Of a DNA stretch of 15,123 bases, positions 1-7,900 are shown one piece after another (positions within the stretch are counted from its first letter, which is position 1; each line of letters begins with the position of its first letter). The notes beneath the pieces were generated by a model. The model ran no database searches. It was not told the DNA's origin and was given only the letters and a program-made list of their open reading frames with translations. Source of the DNA: Chitinophagaceae bacterium UBA3961 (GTDB lineage: Bacteria > Bacteroidota > Bacteroidia > Chitinophagales > Chitinophagaceae); the NCBI GenBank assembly GCA_002385265.1, contig DGDD01000235.1:1-15123 (forward strand), given 5' to 3'. Position numbers and translations under genes: made by a program.

Positions 1-2
1 AA

Positions 3-1325
3 AACCGATTGGTGACGGATACCTTGGCACATAAAGATGCTGTATTATGGGCGCAATCGGATCTAATGCTTACCGATGCAGTGATGCTGATAGGAAGGCA
101 TCTAAAACAAGGTCGATTGCAAAAAGATAGTATCACACTTACAAAAGACACACTTTTGCCCCCCTTGTTTTACAGCGAGTTAATGACTGAGGTACTCTCT
201 TCAAAAAACATTGAAAAAAGTTTTCAATCATTAGAGCCAAAAGTTATTGGATACGATTCACTCAAAAATGGTCTTAAACACTTCTTAGATTCTATCCAGC
301 AATTTAAAAAGTATACCTATATCATCTACCCAAATAAAGACTCTGTTCAGTTGATGGCGCAGTTGAAGGCGCGTTTGGAGGAAGGCGGATTGATTGACAG
401 TAGTTTTAATGATCAGGATACCTTGGCTTGGAAAACGGTGTTAACCAGCTATCAGAAACGCTTCAACTTAAAGCCAACCGGAAAGATCAATGTAGCTACA
501 GCTGCACGCCTCAATTATACTCCTTGGGAACAATTCAAAACAATTGCCTTGAATTTGGATAAATACAAGCAATTGCCCGATACCATGCCCTCCCGTTATA
601 TTTGGGTGAATATTCCTAGTTATTATATGCAAGTATGGGATGCAGATACTTTGGCATTCACATCGAGAGTAGTAGTAGGAAAACCTGAAACCCGTACTCC
701 TTTATTAACTAGTAAGATCACAGATATCATTACCTATCCGCAGTGGAATATTCCTACCAGCATTATTGCTAAAGAAGTGATTCCCGAAGCAAGAAAAAGT
801 ACGGCTTATTTCGCCAAACATGGGTACATGATTGTAAACAATAAAGGCGAAGAAATTGACCCGGCTTCAATCAATTGGTTTAAATACACAAAAGGAATCC
901 CCTACAAAGTGATCCAGGGAAGTGGTGATGCCAATGCTCTCGGGATCCTTAAATTCAATTTTAATAATAAGTACAGTGTGTACATGCACGATACCAACCA
1001 ACGGTATTTATTTGCCAATGCCAGTAGGAGTTTGAGTCATGGCTGTGTACGCGTTCAAGAATGGCAAAAATTGGCCCATTTTATTGTACAAGGTGATACC
1101 GTTAGAAAGTCTAATGACTTGTTAGTCAATAAGTCGCAAGATTCTCTGAAAGTTTGGTTGAAAAGAAAAGAAAAGCATACACTTTGGGTTCGTAATCGGA
1201 TGCCCGTTTTCATACGATATTTTACTGCTGAGGGGAAATTGGGAAAAGTGAAATTTTATGAAGATATTTATGGGGAGGACAAGAAGTTGCGCGAGCGATA
1301 TTTCGCAGACAAATCCATCCAATAA
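3..1325 (+). CDS. YcbB-type L,D-transpeptidase (5' end outside window)
   Basis: Periplasmic cross-linking enzyme that would form 3-3 (mDAP-mDAP) links in peptidoglycan. The frame is open to the left edge, so the gene is 5'-truncated; the TTG at nt 9 is just an internal codon. Numbering from that codon: residues 1-100 look like the YcbB scaffold region (SDLMLTDAVMLIGRHL); 113-172 match a PG_binding_1 peptidoglycan-binding domain; about 197-360 form the YkuD catalytic domain, with RYIWVNIP at 196-203, HD at 327-328 and the nucleophile motif SHGCVR with Cys346. All catalytic residues expected of the family are present. Family members usually have about 500-600 residues, so roughly 80-150 residues including the export signal lie upstream of the window. 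The RlpA-like gene begins 9 nt after the stop, suggesting an operon of cell-wall enzymes. The family call is secure; the exact cross-link specificity is inferred. Confidence 0.93.
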   Translation, partial: NRLVTDTLAHKDAVLWAQSDLMLTDAVMLIGRHLKQGRLQKDSITLTKDTLLPPLFYSELMTEVLSSKNIEKSFQSLEPKVIGYDSLKNGLKHFLDSIQQFKKYTYIIYPNKDSVQLMAQLKARLEEGGLIDSSFNDQDTLAWKTVLTSYQKRFNLKPTGKINVATAARLNYTPWEQFKTIALNLDKYKQLPDTMPSRYIWVNIPSYYMQVWDADTLAFTSRVVVGKPETRTPLLTSKITDIITYPQWNIPTSIIAKEVIPEARKSTAYFAKHGYMIVNNKGEEIDPASINWFKYTKGIPYKVIQGSGDANALGILKFNFNNKYSVYMHDTNQRYLFANASRSLSHGCVRVQEWQKLAHFIVQGDTVRKSNDLLVNKSQDSLKVWLKRKEKHTLWVRNRMPVFIRYFTAEGKLGKVKFYEDIYGEDKKLRERYFADKSIQ

Positions 1326-1334
1326 TCGATCTAT

Positions 1335-1805
1335 ATGGCGTCACGATTGCTCCTTATTTGCTGCAGCTGCTTGCTGTCAGTTTCCCTGTTTTCTCAGGCT
1401 GTAAAGTCTGATTCCACTACCATACGGAAGAAAAAATCGGGAATTCCCAAGATCAAGATCGGAACCGCTTCTTACTACGACAATAAATTTGAGGGCCGAA
1501 AAACGGCTTCAGGGGAAGTATACACTCAGAAAAAGCTTACCGCAGCCAGCAATACGCTGCCCTTACAATCCTGGGTGAAAGTGACCAATTTGAGTAATAA
1601 TCGTTCAGTAATTGTTCGCATCAATGACCGGATGCACCCAAAAAACCGTCGTTTGATCGATTTAAGCCGCGCTGCTGCCTCAAAACTCTCCTTTATTGGG
1701 AAAGGGCTCACAAAGGTGAAAGTGGAGTATTTAGGCAAGAAAAAGCCCGAAAACTTCGACGAGGAGGAGCCGGAAGAGCCCGAAACAAAGCCCGTGGAAC
1801 AGTAA
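1335..1805 (+). CDS. RlpA-like double-psi beta-barrel protein, exported
   Basis: Small exported protein of the RlpA/DPBB family, whose studied members are lytic transglycosylases that cleave peptidoglycan strands free of stem peptides. Residues 1-22 form a signal peptide (MASRLLLICC... SLFSQA) without a convincing lipobox. Residues 42-133 carry the barrel: GTASYYDNKFEGRKTASGE, then VIVRINDRMHPKNRRLIDLS. The aspartate of the NDR motif (Asp98) is kept. The histidine usual in FHGRxTANGE is Glu53 here, and DRGPF is DRMHP; as I recall, FEGRKTASGE is a common variant in Bacteroidota. No SPOR domain follows; instead there is an acidic tail (FDEEEPEEPETKPVEQ), so septal targeting as in the enterobacterial protein is not evident. 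It lies 9 nt downstream of the L,D-transpeptidase gene, probably in the same transcript. Whether it is catalytically active is unknown. Confidence 0.88.
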   Translation: MASRLLLICCSCLLSVSLFSQAVKSDSTTIRKKKSGIPKIKIGTASYYDNKFEGRKTASGEVYTQKKLTAASNTLPLQSWVKVTNLSNNRSVIVRINDRMHPKNRRLIDLSRAAASKLSFIGKGLTKVKVEYLGKKKPENFDEEEPEEPETKPVEQ

Positions 1806-1814
1806 ATAAAAAAT

Positions 1815-1845
1815 TTTATAGTTACGTTGGAGGCCTTTATTTTTG
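1815..1845 (+). promoter_or_regulatory. Candidate Bacteroidota-type promoter for the barrel gene
   Basis: TATTTTTG at 1838-1845 fits the Bacteroidota -7 element TAnnTTTG. TTTA at 1815-1818 lies 19 nt upstream at the -33 position (consensus TTTG). Transcription would start around nt 1852, about 17 nt before the ATG at 1869. The pattern is seen directly; promoter activity is inferred. Confidence 0.5.
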
Positions 1846-1868
1846 TTACTACCAAAACACGCTCGTTT

Positions 1869-2447
1869 ATGAAGAAACTAACCGTTGCTCTAATCGCCCT
1901 ATTGGGATTTTTAGGAGTATCCGCACAGGATAGTGGGGTGCAGCCAGCTACTTTCGGAATCAGCATTATTTATAATGATTTTACTTCTGCAGCGAATGTT
2001 CGTAAGAACAATCTGGGTTCCGTATTCAAAAACAAAGAATTTTCAAAGTTAAAAGATATGACTCCCGGTTTGGCTGTGAGTTATACCAAAGGAATTAATA
2101 AGAGCCTAGACTATTCTCTAACTCTTTCAGGATCTCTGGTAGATTATCCGGTTCCTAATAAAGTGACTTATGGCAATGATGGCTTGCTTTTAGAAGGGGA
2201 TGCTACTATTCGTGGAAGAATGTTGCCTGCAAACTATTTGATCGTTCCTTATTTGCAAACAGGAGTAGGGGTGTCAAATTATCGTTCTTATGTTGGTGCA
2301 TATATTCCTGTTGGAACAGGGATGCAAATCAATGTATTTGACGAAGCTTATTTGAACATTCAAGCTCAATACCGAATTCCTGCTACTGAAGTGGTGGCCT
2401 ACCATTTCTGGTTTGGAATTGGATTCTCAGCTAAACTGAAAAAGTAA
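1869..2447 (+). CDS. Predicted outer-membrane beta-barrel protein
   Basis: A 192-residue exported protein. I chose the ATG at 1869 because it opens a classical signal peptide (MKKLTVALIALLGFLGVSAQ, cleavage before D21) and sits just behind a promoter-like site; an in-frame ATG at 1827 would add 14 residues ahead of the signal. The mature part alternates hydrophobic and polar residues and is rich in Tyr, Gly and aromatic residues (PGLAVSYTKGI, LDYSLTLSGSLVDYPV, YLIVPYLQTGVGVSNYRSYVG, YLNIQAQYRIP, YHFWFGIGFSAKLKK), which suggests an eight-strand-type barrel. It resembles the N-terminal barrel of Bacteroidota OmpA-family proteins, but it stops after the barrel and has no peptidoglycan-binding OmpA domain. 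Exact function is unknown; a structural or adhesive role is possible. A strong terminator follows. Confidence is good for an exported barrel and low for anything finer. Confidence 0.7.
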   Translation: MKKLTVALIALLGFLGVSAQDSGVQPATFGISIIYNDFTSAANVRKNNLGSVFKNKEFSKLKDMTPGLAVSYTKGINKSLDYSLTLSGSLVDYPVPNKVTYGNDGLLLEGDATIRGRMLPANYLIVPYLQTGVGVSNYRSYVGAYIPVGTGMQINVFDEAYLNIQAQYRIPATEVVAYHFWFGIGFSAKLKK

Positions 2448-2466
2448 TTTAGAATACAACAATTTG

Positions 2467-2498
2467 AAAGCCCCGCAGAATATCCTGCGGGGCTTTTT
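2467..2498. terminator. Intrinsic terminator between convergent genes
   Basis: A perfect 12-bp stem (AAAGCCCCGCAG at 2467-2478, CTGCGGGGCTTT at 2485-2496) with a 6-nt loop, followed by T's to 2498 on the plus strand. It ends the barrel-protein transcript. Only 55 nt separate the stop at 2447 from the hydrolase stop at 2502, so the same hairpin probably also stops the minus-strand transcript, with a shorter U-run. Confidence 0.93.
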
Positions 2499-2501
2499 AT
2501 A

Positions 2502-3401
2502 TTAATGATTTTTGATCCATGGAATGAATTGATCCATCCACTTTACTTCAGTTGTTGGGTTGATCATTCCGTAACCATGTCCCCCCTTTTCGAAAAAAAC
2601 AGTCTCATAAGGGATCTTAAATTTCTTAAGGGCTTCAATAAACACTAAACTGTTTTCAATCTTTATCGGATCGTCTTTTGCATGTACCAAAAAACTAGGC
2701 GGTGTATCTTTATCAACATGCAATTCATTGCTGTACTCATCTATTTTTTCGGCTGTAGCATCCGGACCAATCAATTGCCCTCTGGAACCCATATGTCCAA
2801 CACTGTCTTTAAAACTTATAACCGGATAAATCAAACCCAGAAAGTCGGGCCTGAGCGATATTTTTTCAGGATTCGGAATAAGCGATTTTTGATAATGGGT
2901 GGCAAGGGTTGACGCCAAATGCCCGCCGGCCGAAAACCCCATGACGCCTATTTTTAGGGGGTTGATATTCCATTTCTTGGCATTGGATCTCACTGTTAAT
3001 ATGGCCTGTTGTGCATCTTGCAGCGGCCCAATTTCTTTATTCATCATCGTGACCGTATCGGGTATACGATATTTTACAACGAAGGCTGCTATGCCGTTTT
3101 TGGCCAGTTCTTTGGCAACATCATGGCCTTCATGACTGGTAGCGTTGATAAAATATCCTCCTCCCGGGAAAATGATCATGGCTTGTTTACCGGGCGCCGG
3201 ATGTTCCGGTAGATAGATGGTGAGGGTGGGGCGCGAAATTTTATGTACAATCAATATTCCTCCCTTCAAAGTATCAGTAAACTCCTCGTCTTTGGAAGGC
3301 TTTGAGTTGGGGATCGATTCACTGTAGAGTGGAACGGTTCTTTGAGCCATTGTTGTTTGGGCTAAAAGAAAAATTAGAAGAAGTGGGATGAAATTTTTCA
3401 T
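2502..3401 (-). CDS. Exported alpha/beta-hydrolase, esterase/acetyl-esterase type
   Basis: A 299-residue enzyme of the alpha/beta-hydrolase fold, closest in look to the BD-FAE/acetyl-xylan-esterase-like carboxylesterases of Bacteroidota. It has a signal peptide (MKNFIPLLLIFLLAQTTMAQ, cleavage near residue 20), so it acts outside the cytoplasm. The oxyanion-hole strand reads IIFPGGGY (76-83), the nucleophile elbow GFSAGG has Ser157, the acid is Asp243 or Asp244 in HAKDDP, and the base is His275 in KGGHGYG. The set is complete, so an active ester hydrolase is expected. The substrate is not evident: acetyl or feruloyl esters on plant polysaccharides are typical for the family, but no glycoside hydrolase or SusC/D pair lies next to it. 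It is transcribed alone: a terminator for queA lies upstream of it, along with its own promoter-like site. Confidence 0.87.
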   Translation of the reverse strand: MKNFIPLLLIFLLAQTTMAQRTVPLYSESIPNSKPSKDEEFTDTLKGGILIVHKISRPTLTIYLPEHPAPGKQAMIIFPGGGYFINATSHEGHDVAKELAKNGIAAFVVKYRIPDTVTMMNKEIGPLQDAQQAILTVRSNAKKWNINPLKIGVMGFSAGGHLASTLATHYQKSLIPNPEKISLRPDFLGLIYPVISFKDSVGHMGSRGQLIGPDATAEKIDEYSNELHVDKDTPPSFLVHAKDDPIKIENSLVFIEALKKFKIPYETVFFEKGGHGYGMINPTTEVKWMDQFIPWIKNH

Positions 3402-3430
3402 GGCAAGAAATTAAATGATTGCTTTACTAT

Positions 3431-3463
3431 CAAAAGATACCAACTCTTTTTTCTTTGAACAAA
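3431..3463 (-). promoter_or_regulatory. Candidate Bacteroidota-type promoter for the hydrolase gene
   Basis: On the minus strand, TTTG (3463-3460), 20 nt of spacer, then TATCTTTTG (3439-3431). This fits the -33/-7 pattern TTTG-N19-20-TAnnTTTG, with a T for G at the last -7 position. The predicted start is about 20 nt ahead of the ATG at 3401. Pattern only; no expression evidence. Confidence 0.45.
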
Positions 3464-3469
3464 TAAGCC

Positions 3470-3498
3470 AAAAAGAAAGGGCCGCATTTGCGGCCCTT
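3470..3498 (-). terminator. queA: Intrinsic terminator downstream of queA
   Basis: A 9-bp stem (AAGGGCCGC at 3477-3485 against GCGGCCCTT at 3490-3498) with an ATTT loop. Read on the minus strand it is followed by a T-rich tract (TTTCTTTTT). It begins 28 nt after the queA stop codon and separates queA from the hydrolase gene. Confidence 0.9.
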
Positions 3499-3526
3499 GA
3501 AGGTATTTATAACAAAATGCTTAGAA

Positions 3527-4576
3527 TTAGATCACCAGCATCGCATCTCCGTAACTGAAGAAGCGGTATTTGTCTTTGATCGCTTTCTTGTAAGCTTCCA
3601 TCGCTAAGTCATATCCGGCGAACGCACAAACCATGATCAATAAACTTGTTTTTGGCAAATGGAAGTTTGTGATCAATGAATCGGCAATATTGAAGTTGTA
3701 AGGAGGGTGGATAAAGGTATTGGTCCAACCTTCAGATGGCTTCAATAATTTCTCCGCAGTATAAGAACTTTCAATTGCACGCATGGTAGTAGTTCCTACC
3801 GAGCAAATGCGGTTACCACTTTTGATGGCCTTGTTAACGATATTACAAGAGGTTTCATCAATTTTGTAGTATTCTGCGTCCATCTTATGCTTACTCAAAT
3901 CTTCTACTTCAATTGGACGGAAGGTTCCCAAACCTGTATGCAAGGTCACTTCTGCAAAGCGAACACCCTTGATCTCCAAACGCTTGATTAATTCAATACT
4001 GAAGTGCAAACCGGCAGTAGGAGCTGCAACAGCACCTTCGTGCTTCGCATATACCGTTTGGTATCTCTCCTTATCCTCAGGTTCAGGCTTTCTTTTGATG
4101 TATTTAGGAAGGGGCGTTTCACCTAAAATTTCCAGCATCTGACGGAACTCTTCATCAGTTCCATCCCACAAAAATCGAATCGTACGACCTCTACTGGTGG
4201 TATTGTCAATTACCTCAGCAACCAACTCATCCGACTCTCCGAAATACAATTTGTTACCAACACGAATCTTTCTTGCGGGATCAACAATTACGTCCCACAA
4301 ACGATTGGGCTTATTCAATTCTCTCAATAAGAAAACCTCGATCTTGGCACCGGTTTTTTCCTTTCTGCCGTACATACGAGCAGGAAACACTTTGGTGTTG
4401 TTTACGGCAAAAACGTCTTTGTCGTCAAAATAGTCCAAAACATCTTTGAAAGTTTTGTTTTCAATTTGGCCGGTGTGACGGTGAACTACCATTAAACGGG
4501 ATTCTTCACGCTTTTTTGCCGGATGTTGTGCAATCAAATTCAAGGGAAGATCGAAACGAAACTGCGATAACTTCAT
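3527..4576 (-). CDS. queA: S-adenosylmethionine:tRNA ribosyltransferase-isomerase (QueA)
   Basis: Cytoplasmic enzyme of queuosine synthesis. It transfers and isomerises the ribosyl part of SAM onto preQ1 at the wobble position of tRNAs with GUN anticodons, giving epoxyqueuosine. The 349-residue length matches the family. Recognisable conserved stretches are [18 protein letters not shown] (14-31), [15 protein letters not shown] (56-70), [20 protein letters not shown] (171-190), [10 protein letters not shown] (212-221), the TTMRAIES region near 262 and [15 protein letters not shown] near 302. The ATG at 4576 starts [11 protein letters not shown], the usual N-terminus. It stands alone, with no other queuosine gene in the window, and has its own terminator and an unusually long, foldable leader upstream. 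Confidence 0.97.
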   Translation of the reverse strand: MKLSQFRFDLPLNLIAQHPAKKREESRLMVVHRHTGQIENKTFKDVLDYFDDKDVFAVNNTKVFPARMYGRKEKTGAKIEVFLLRELNKPNRLWDVIVDPARKIRVGNKLYFGESDELVAEVIDNTTSRGRTIRFLWDGTDEEFRQMLEILGETPLPKYIKRKPEPEDKERYQTVYAKHEGAVAAPTAGLHFSIELIKRLEIKGVRFAEVTLHTGLGTFRPIEVEDLSKHKMDAEYYKIDETSCNIVNKAIKSGNRICSVGTTTMRAIESSYTAEKLLKPSEGWTNTFIHPPYNFNIADSLITNFHLPKTSLLIMVCAFAGYDLAMEAYKKAIKDKYRFFSYGDAMLVI

Positions 4577-4600
4577 GTATAGATTGATTTTTTAATGGAT

Positions 4601-4690
4601 GCCCAACGCAAACAGAAGAGGAGCCAAGGCGGTAGTGAGGATCACTAAAACCAGGTCTTACGGCACCCGATTCTAATTGAACGTTGGTCT
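4601..4690 (-). promoter_or_regulatory. Structured 5' leader of queA, candidate cis-regulatory RNA
   Basis: The minus-strand transcript folds into one nested hairpin, listed from outside in: CCAACG (4687-4682) with CGTTGG (4608-4603); AGAA (4674-4671) with TTCT (4617-4614); GGGTGCC (4668-4662) with GGCTCCT (4625-4619), containing one T-T mismatch and a G-T pair; AAG (4659-4657) with CTT (4628-4626); GGT (4652-4650) with ACC (4633-4631); AGTGA (4646-4642) with TCACT (4638-4634); loop TCC. Small internal loops separate the stems. No U-tract follows, so it is not a plain terminator. It lies between a promoter-like site and the queA ATG. I do not recognise a known riboswitch in it. A separate small RNA of the 6S type is an alternative. 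Confidence 0.45.
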
Positions 4691-4701
4691 TTATAAGCGT
4701 G

Positions 4702-4732
4702 CAAAGGTACACTCTTAACCCGCATTTTTAAA
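4702..4732 (-). promoter_or_regulatory. Candidate Bacteroidota-type promoter for queA
   Basis: On the minus strand TACCTTTG (4709-4702) is an exact TAnnTTTG -7 element. TTTA (4732-4729) lies 19 nt upstream, the same arrangement as the site ahead of the barrel gene. Transcription from about 4695 would give a leader of about 118 nt in front of queA. Confidence 0.5.
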
Positions 4733-4908
4733 ATTTAAGTTTCACACCCTTGAAATACAAGTGGATAACTTGCAATTTGTTGATAATTAATATTTTGTAA
4801 ATTATAAAGAGGTTTTATGAAAGATTTACCGTTTTAGTAGCTTGTTTGCTCCTTTAAATTGGTAATTTTCGTTTACACCTAGGCGTTTCGTATTGAATTT
4901 TTCAAGAA
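4733..4908. other. AT-rich intergenic stretch between divergent genes, with a short dyad
   Basis: This is the rest of the 359-nt gap between the queA start (4576) and the TraB-like gene start (4936). It is AT-rich and shows no credible coding frame. It holds an inverted repeat CAAGT-GGATA-ACTTG at 4758-4772 that could be an operator. A weak plus-strand promoter candidate is TTG (4842-4844), 18 nt, TAATTTTC (4863-4870), which could serve the TraB-like gene. Confidence 0.4.
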
Positions 4909-4935
4909 ATGCATCCTAACCTTTACAAACCGAAT

Positions 4936-7900
4936 ATGAATTACAAACCCTTCCTTTTACTTTGTGTGCTCGGCTTGTTCATGAATGTAGTTTCAGCACA
5001 ACGACCTACCGGAAAATACCCCAGTTTGCTTTGGGAGATATCTAAAAAAGGAGACCCTAAGAAATCGTACCTCTTTGGAACCATGCACGTGAGTAGCAAA
5101 ATGGTGTTTCATTTGAGCGACTCTTTTTATCTAGGAATCAAGCAATCGGATGTAGTGGCCATTGAATTAGATCCTTTAGAATGGCAAGATCAATTGTACC
5201 GATACGAAGAAGAGGTGCAAAATTATCAAGTGTACCAAAACGCTACCGCCGACAACTTCATCCGGCCTTTCCATCTTAGTTTCCCCGCTTTCAAACCTCA
5301 AATAAAATCAGCATTAAAAGAGGAGCCCTCAATATCAAACGGACTCTTATACCGCAATTATCAAGGCAACGAAAATTTCGAAGAGAATACTTATTTAGAT
5401 CTGTACATCTATCAAACAGCTCGCAAACTGGGCAAGCAAACTACAGGAGTAGAGCATTACAGAAGAACACAGGAGGTTATTCTTCAAGCCAAGGCCGATC
5501 AGATCAACGAAGAAATAGTAGAATCCAACCAAACTAAAAAAGAAGAGGAAGACAGAGAAGTAGGCCGAACAGAAGCCTATGGTAAAATCAATGAAGCGTA
5601 TCGGAAGGGCGATCTCGATTTGTTCGATTCTATGGAAACCATTGTGAGTGAATCAAAAGCCTACAATGAAAAATTCCTCTACTTGAGAAATGAAATTCAA
5701 GCGGCTTCGATGGATAGTATCATGAAGTCGGGAAAGAAATTATTTGTGGGGGTAGGAGCTGCGCATCTAGCGGGTGAAAGAGGTGTTATTGAAATTTTAA
5801 GAAGAATGGGTTACACACTCAGACCCATTTATATGGTGAATAGAGACGCTGCTCAGAAGGATCAAATCGATAAAATAAAAGCACCGGTCACACTCTCTGA
5901 ATATGCCGTTCCTGAATTGGGCATCGCTGCTCTAATGCCCGGGCCTTTCTACCGCCGCACCGATAATAGGGCGTATCAAACTTATCAATACTCCGATATG
6001 TCGAACGGAGTATATTACCTCCTAAGCAGGGTACCGTATTACAGTGTAATCACCGATTTGAATAAGAACAAAGTAATTGAAACCATCGATAGTCTTTTAT
6101 ATGAAAATATTCCCGGGAAAATAATTTCTAAAACCAAAATTACCAGAGGTGTTTTTTCAGGATTTGATATTGTAAACAAAACCAGAAAAGGCGACAGCCA
6201 GCGTTATCAGATATTGGTTTCGCCTTTTGAAGTTTTTGTGTTCAAAGTAAACGGTCCCGATCAATACACTTCAGGAGCTGAAGTGACCAAATTCTTCAAT
6301 TCAATCAAATTACCACAGTATTCCGCTGAAAATGAATTGCCAACTAAACCAAAGTCTAAATCGATGCTCACGCAAATAAACAAACCAAAATATTGGGGCG
6401 ATTATTTCAAGGGGTATCAAATTGGAATGGTAGACACTTCCAACGGCAAAGCAAGTTTGCAAATGACATTCCGATTGGATCAGCACGATCTAATAGAAGA
6501 AGATAGTTTCTCATTGGCCATTTTAGCGTTCAATTTTGAACAAGTTCCGATCATTAAAAAAGAATTGTCTAGAAGCTTTACAATGACTCCTAGTGGAGGA
6601 TTGCTAAAGGTTAGTTATGAAACTACTGATGGCAATAAATTATATGCACAGTATGTTGCCACAGGTGGATACTTTAGTTTCTACGTAGAAAACCAGCCTG
6701 AATTGAGTGGTCTTATCCCAAGTTCTAAATTAGTAGGCCTTACATCAAGTGAGAAACCATCTTGGTTCATAGATTCAAGTCTGCTATTCAAAGTTAAAAC
6801 CTCCTATTATCCGAAAACAGATCAGCGTACACAAGATTTAATGGCGGCTGAGAAGGACCTGATCAATAAACGTGAGTATGGTAGTCAGTTTCAGACGGTA
6901 TATAAAAATGCCAGTTTTATGGATCGTTCCTTGAAATCGGGAATATTCGTAACAGCCATTGACTTTAAGGGAGAATATTACAATAAAGACAGTACTAAGT
7001 TTTGGAAGCAGTATTTCTGGGATCCGTTTGCGCCGAATTCCTTAATATATCAAAAAGTCGATACGTTTTGGTCCAATAGGATGATTTCGGGATTTGATTT
7101 AGTGCTTCGTGATACAGCGTCTCAGAAAGCTGTTCGCAAAAAAGTAATATTGAACGGAAATCGAATGTTTGTTGTTTCAACCGACTTCGACGCCAATGCC
7201 GGCTTGGATGAAGCTCAACTGGAATTTTTTAACAGTTTCGAATTGTTACCTCGGATAGACAGTGTATCCATTTTTAAGTCTCCCATGGAGCGCTGGTATG
7301 CCGACTTCTCCAGCAGTGATTCCTTATTAGCATTGAAAGCACGAAAGGCCATCAATGATACCTATTTTGGAAAGATCGGCTGGACTTTTTTGAAGAAGGC
7401 AATTGAAACCGGTACTAGAGATAAAAAGGAATATGTTGCAACCAAGGAGCAATTGATTCGCGAATTGGGGTATATAAAAGATAGTACCAGTTTAGTACAG
7501 CGGGTTCAATATTTGCAAGAATTGTATGATGCCAATGCCGACACTACTCGTTATCAAAACGCGGTATTGCAAGCTTTAGCCAATATGGACGAGAAACTTG
7601 CCGTAACTACCTTCTTGAAATTAATTGTAAATGATCCACCTGTTTTTGAAGAGAACAACGAATATGAGGAGCTATTCTCACCTTTTGAAGACAGTTTGAA
7701 ATTAGCAACCCTCTTGTTTCCTGAAATCAATAAGTTGATATCAATTGAAAGCTATAAAGAACCGATCCTCGATTTACTGGTCACAATCAAAGATTCGGGA
7801 TTGTACAAACCTGAATTCAGTCCGGAATTGACGAAGATGATTTTTGATGCAAAAATCGAATTGAAGAAAGCGGTTAATACGGTTCAAAATGAACAAATTG

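Noticed and set aside
1526..1966. 146-codon minus-strand open frame across the RlpA-like gene and the start of the barrel gene
   Set aside because: It is antisense to two well-supported genes, has low-complexity Ser/Phe-rich composition that mirrors the coding strand, and crosses the promoter region. It is a shadow.
4601..4690. tRNA-like reading of the queA leader on the plus strand (CCAACG/CGTTGG as acceptor stem)
   Set aside because: There is no T-arm with the TTCNANN loop, no proper D-arm or anticodon arm, and the promoter-like site points to the minus strand. A short TAGTGATCC match to a 23S rRNA stretch was judged chance.
4506..4712. 68-codon minus-strand frame through the queA leader, a possible leader peptide
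   Set aside because: Its start would lie upstream of the predicted transcription start, it overlaps the queA start in another frame, and the stretch is better explained by RNA base pairing.
4760..4768. Near-match to a DnaA box (AGTGGATAA) beside AT-rich DNA
   Set aside because: A single imperfect box without a cluster, without dnaA/dnaN or other origin genes, is expected by chance.
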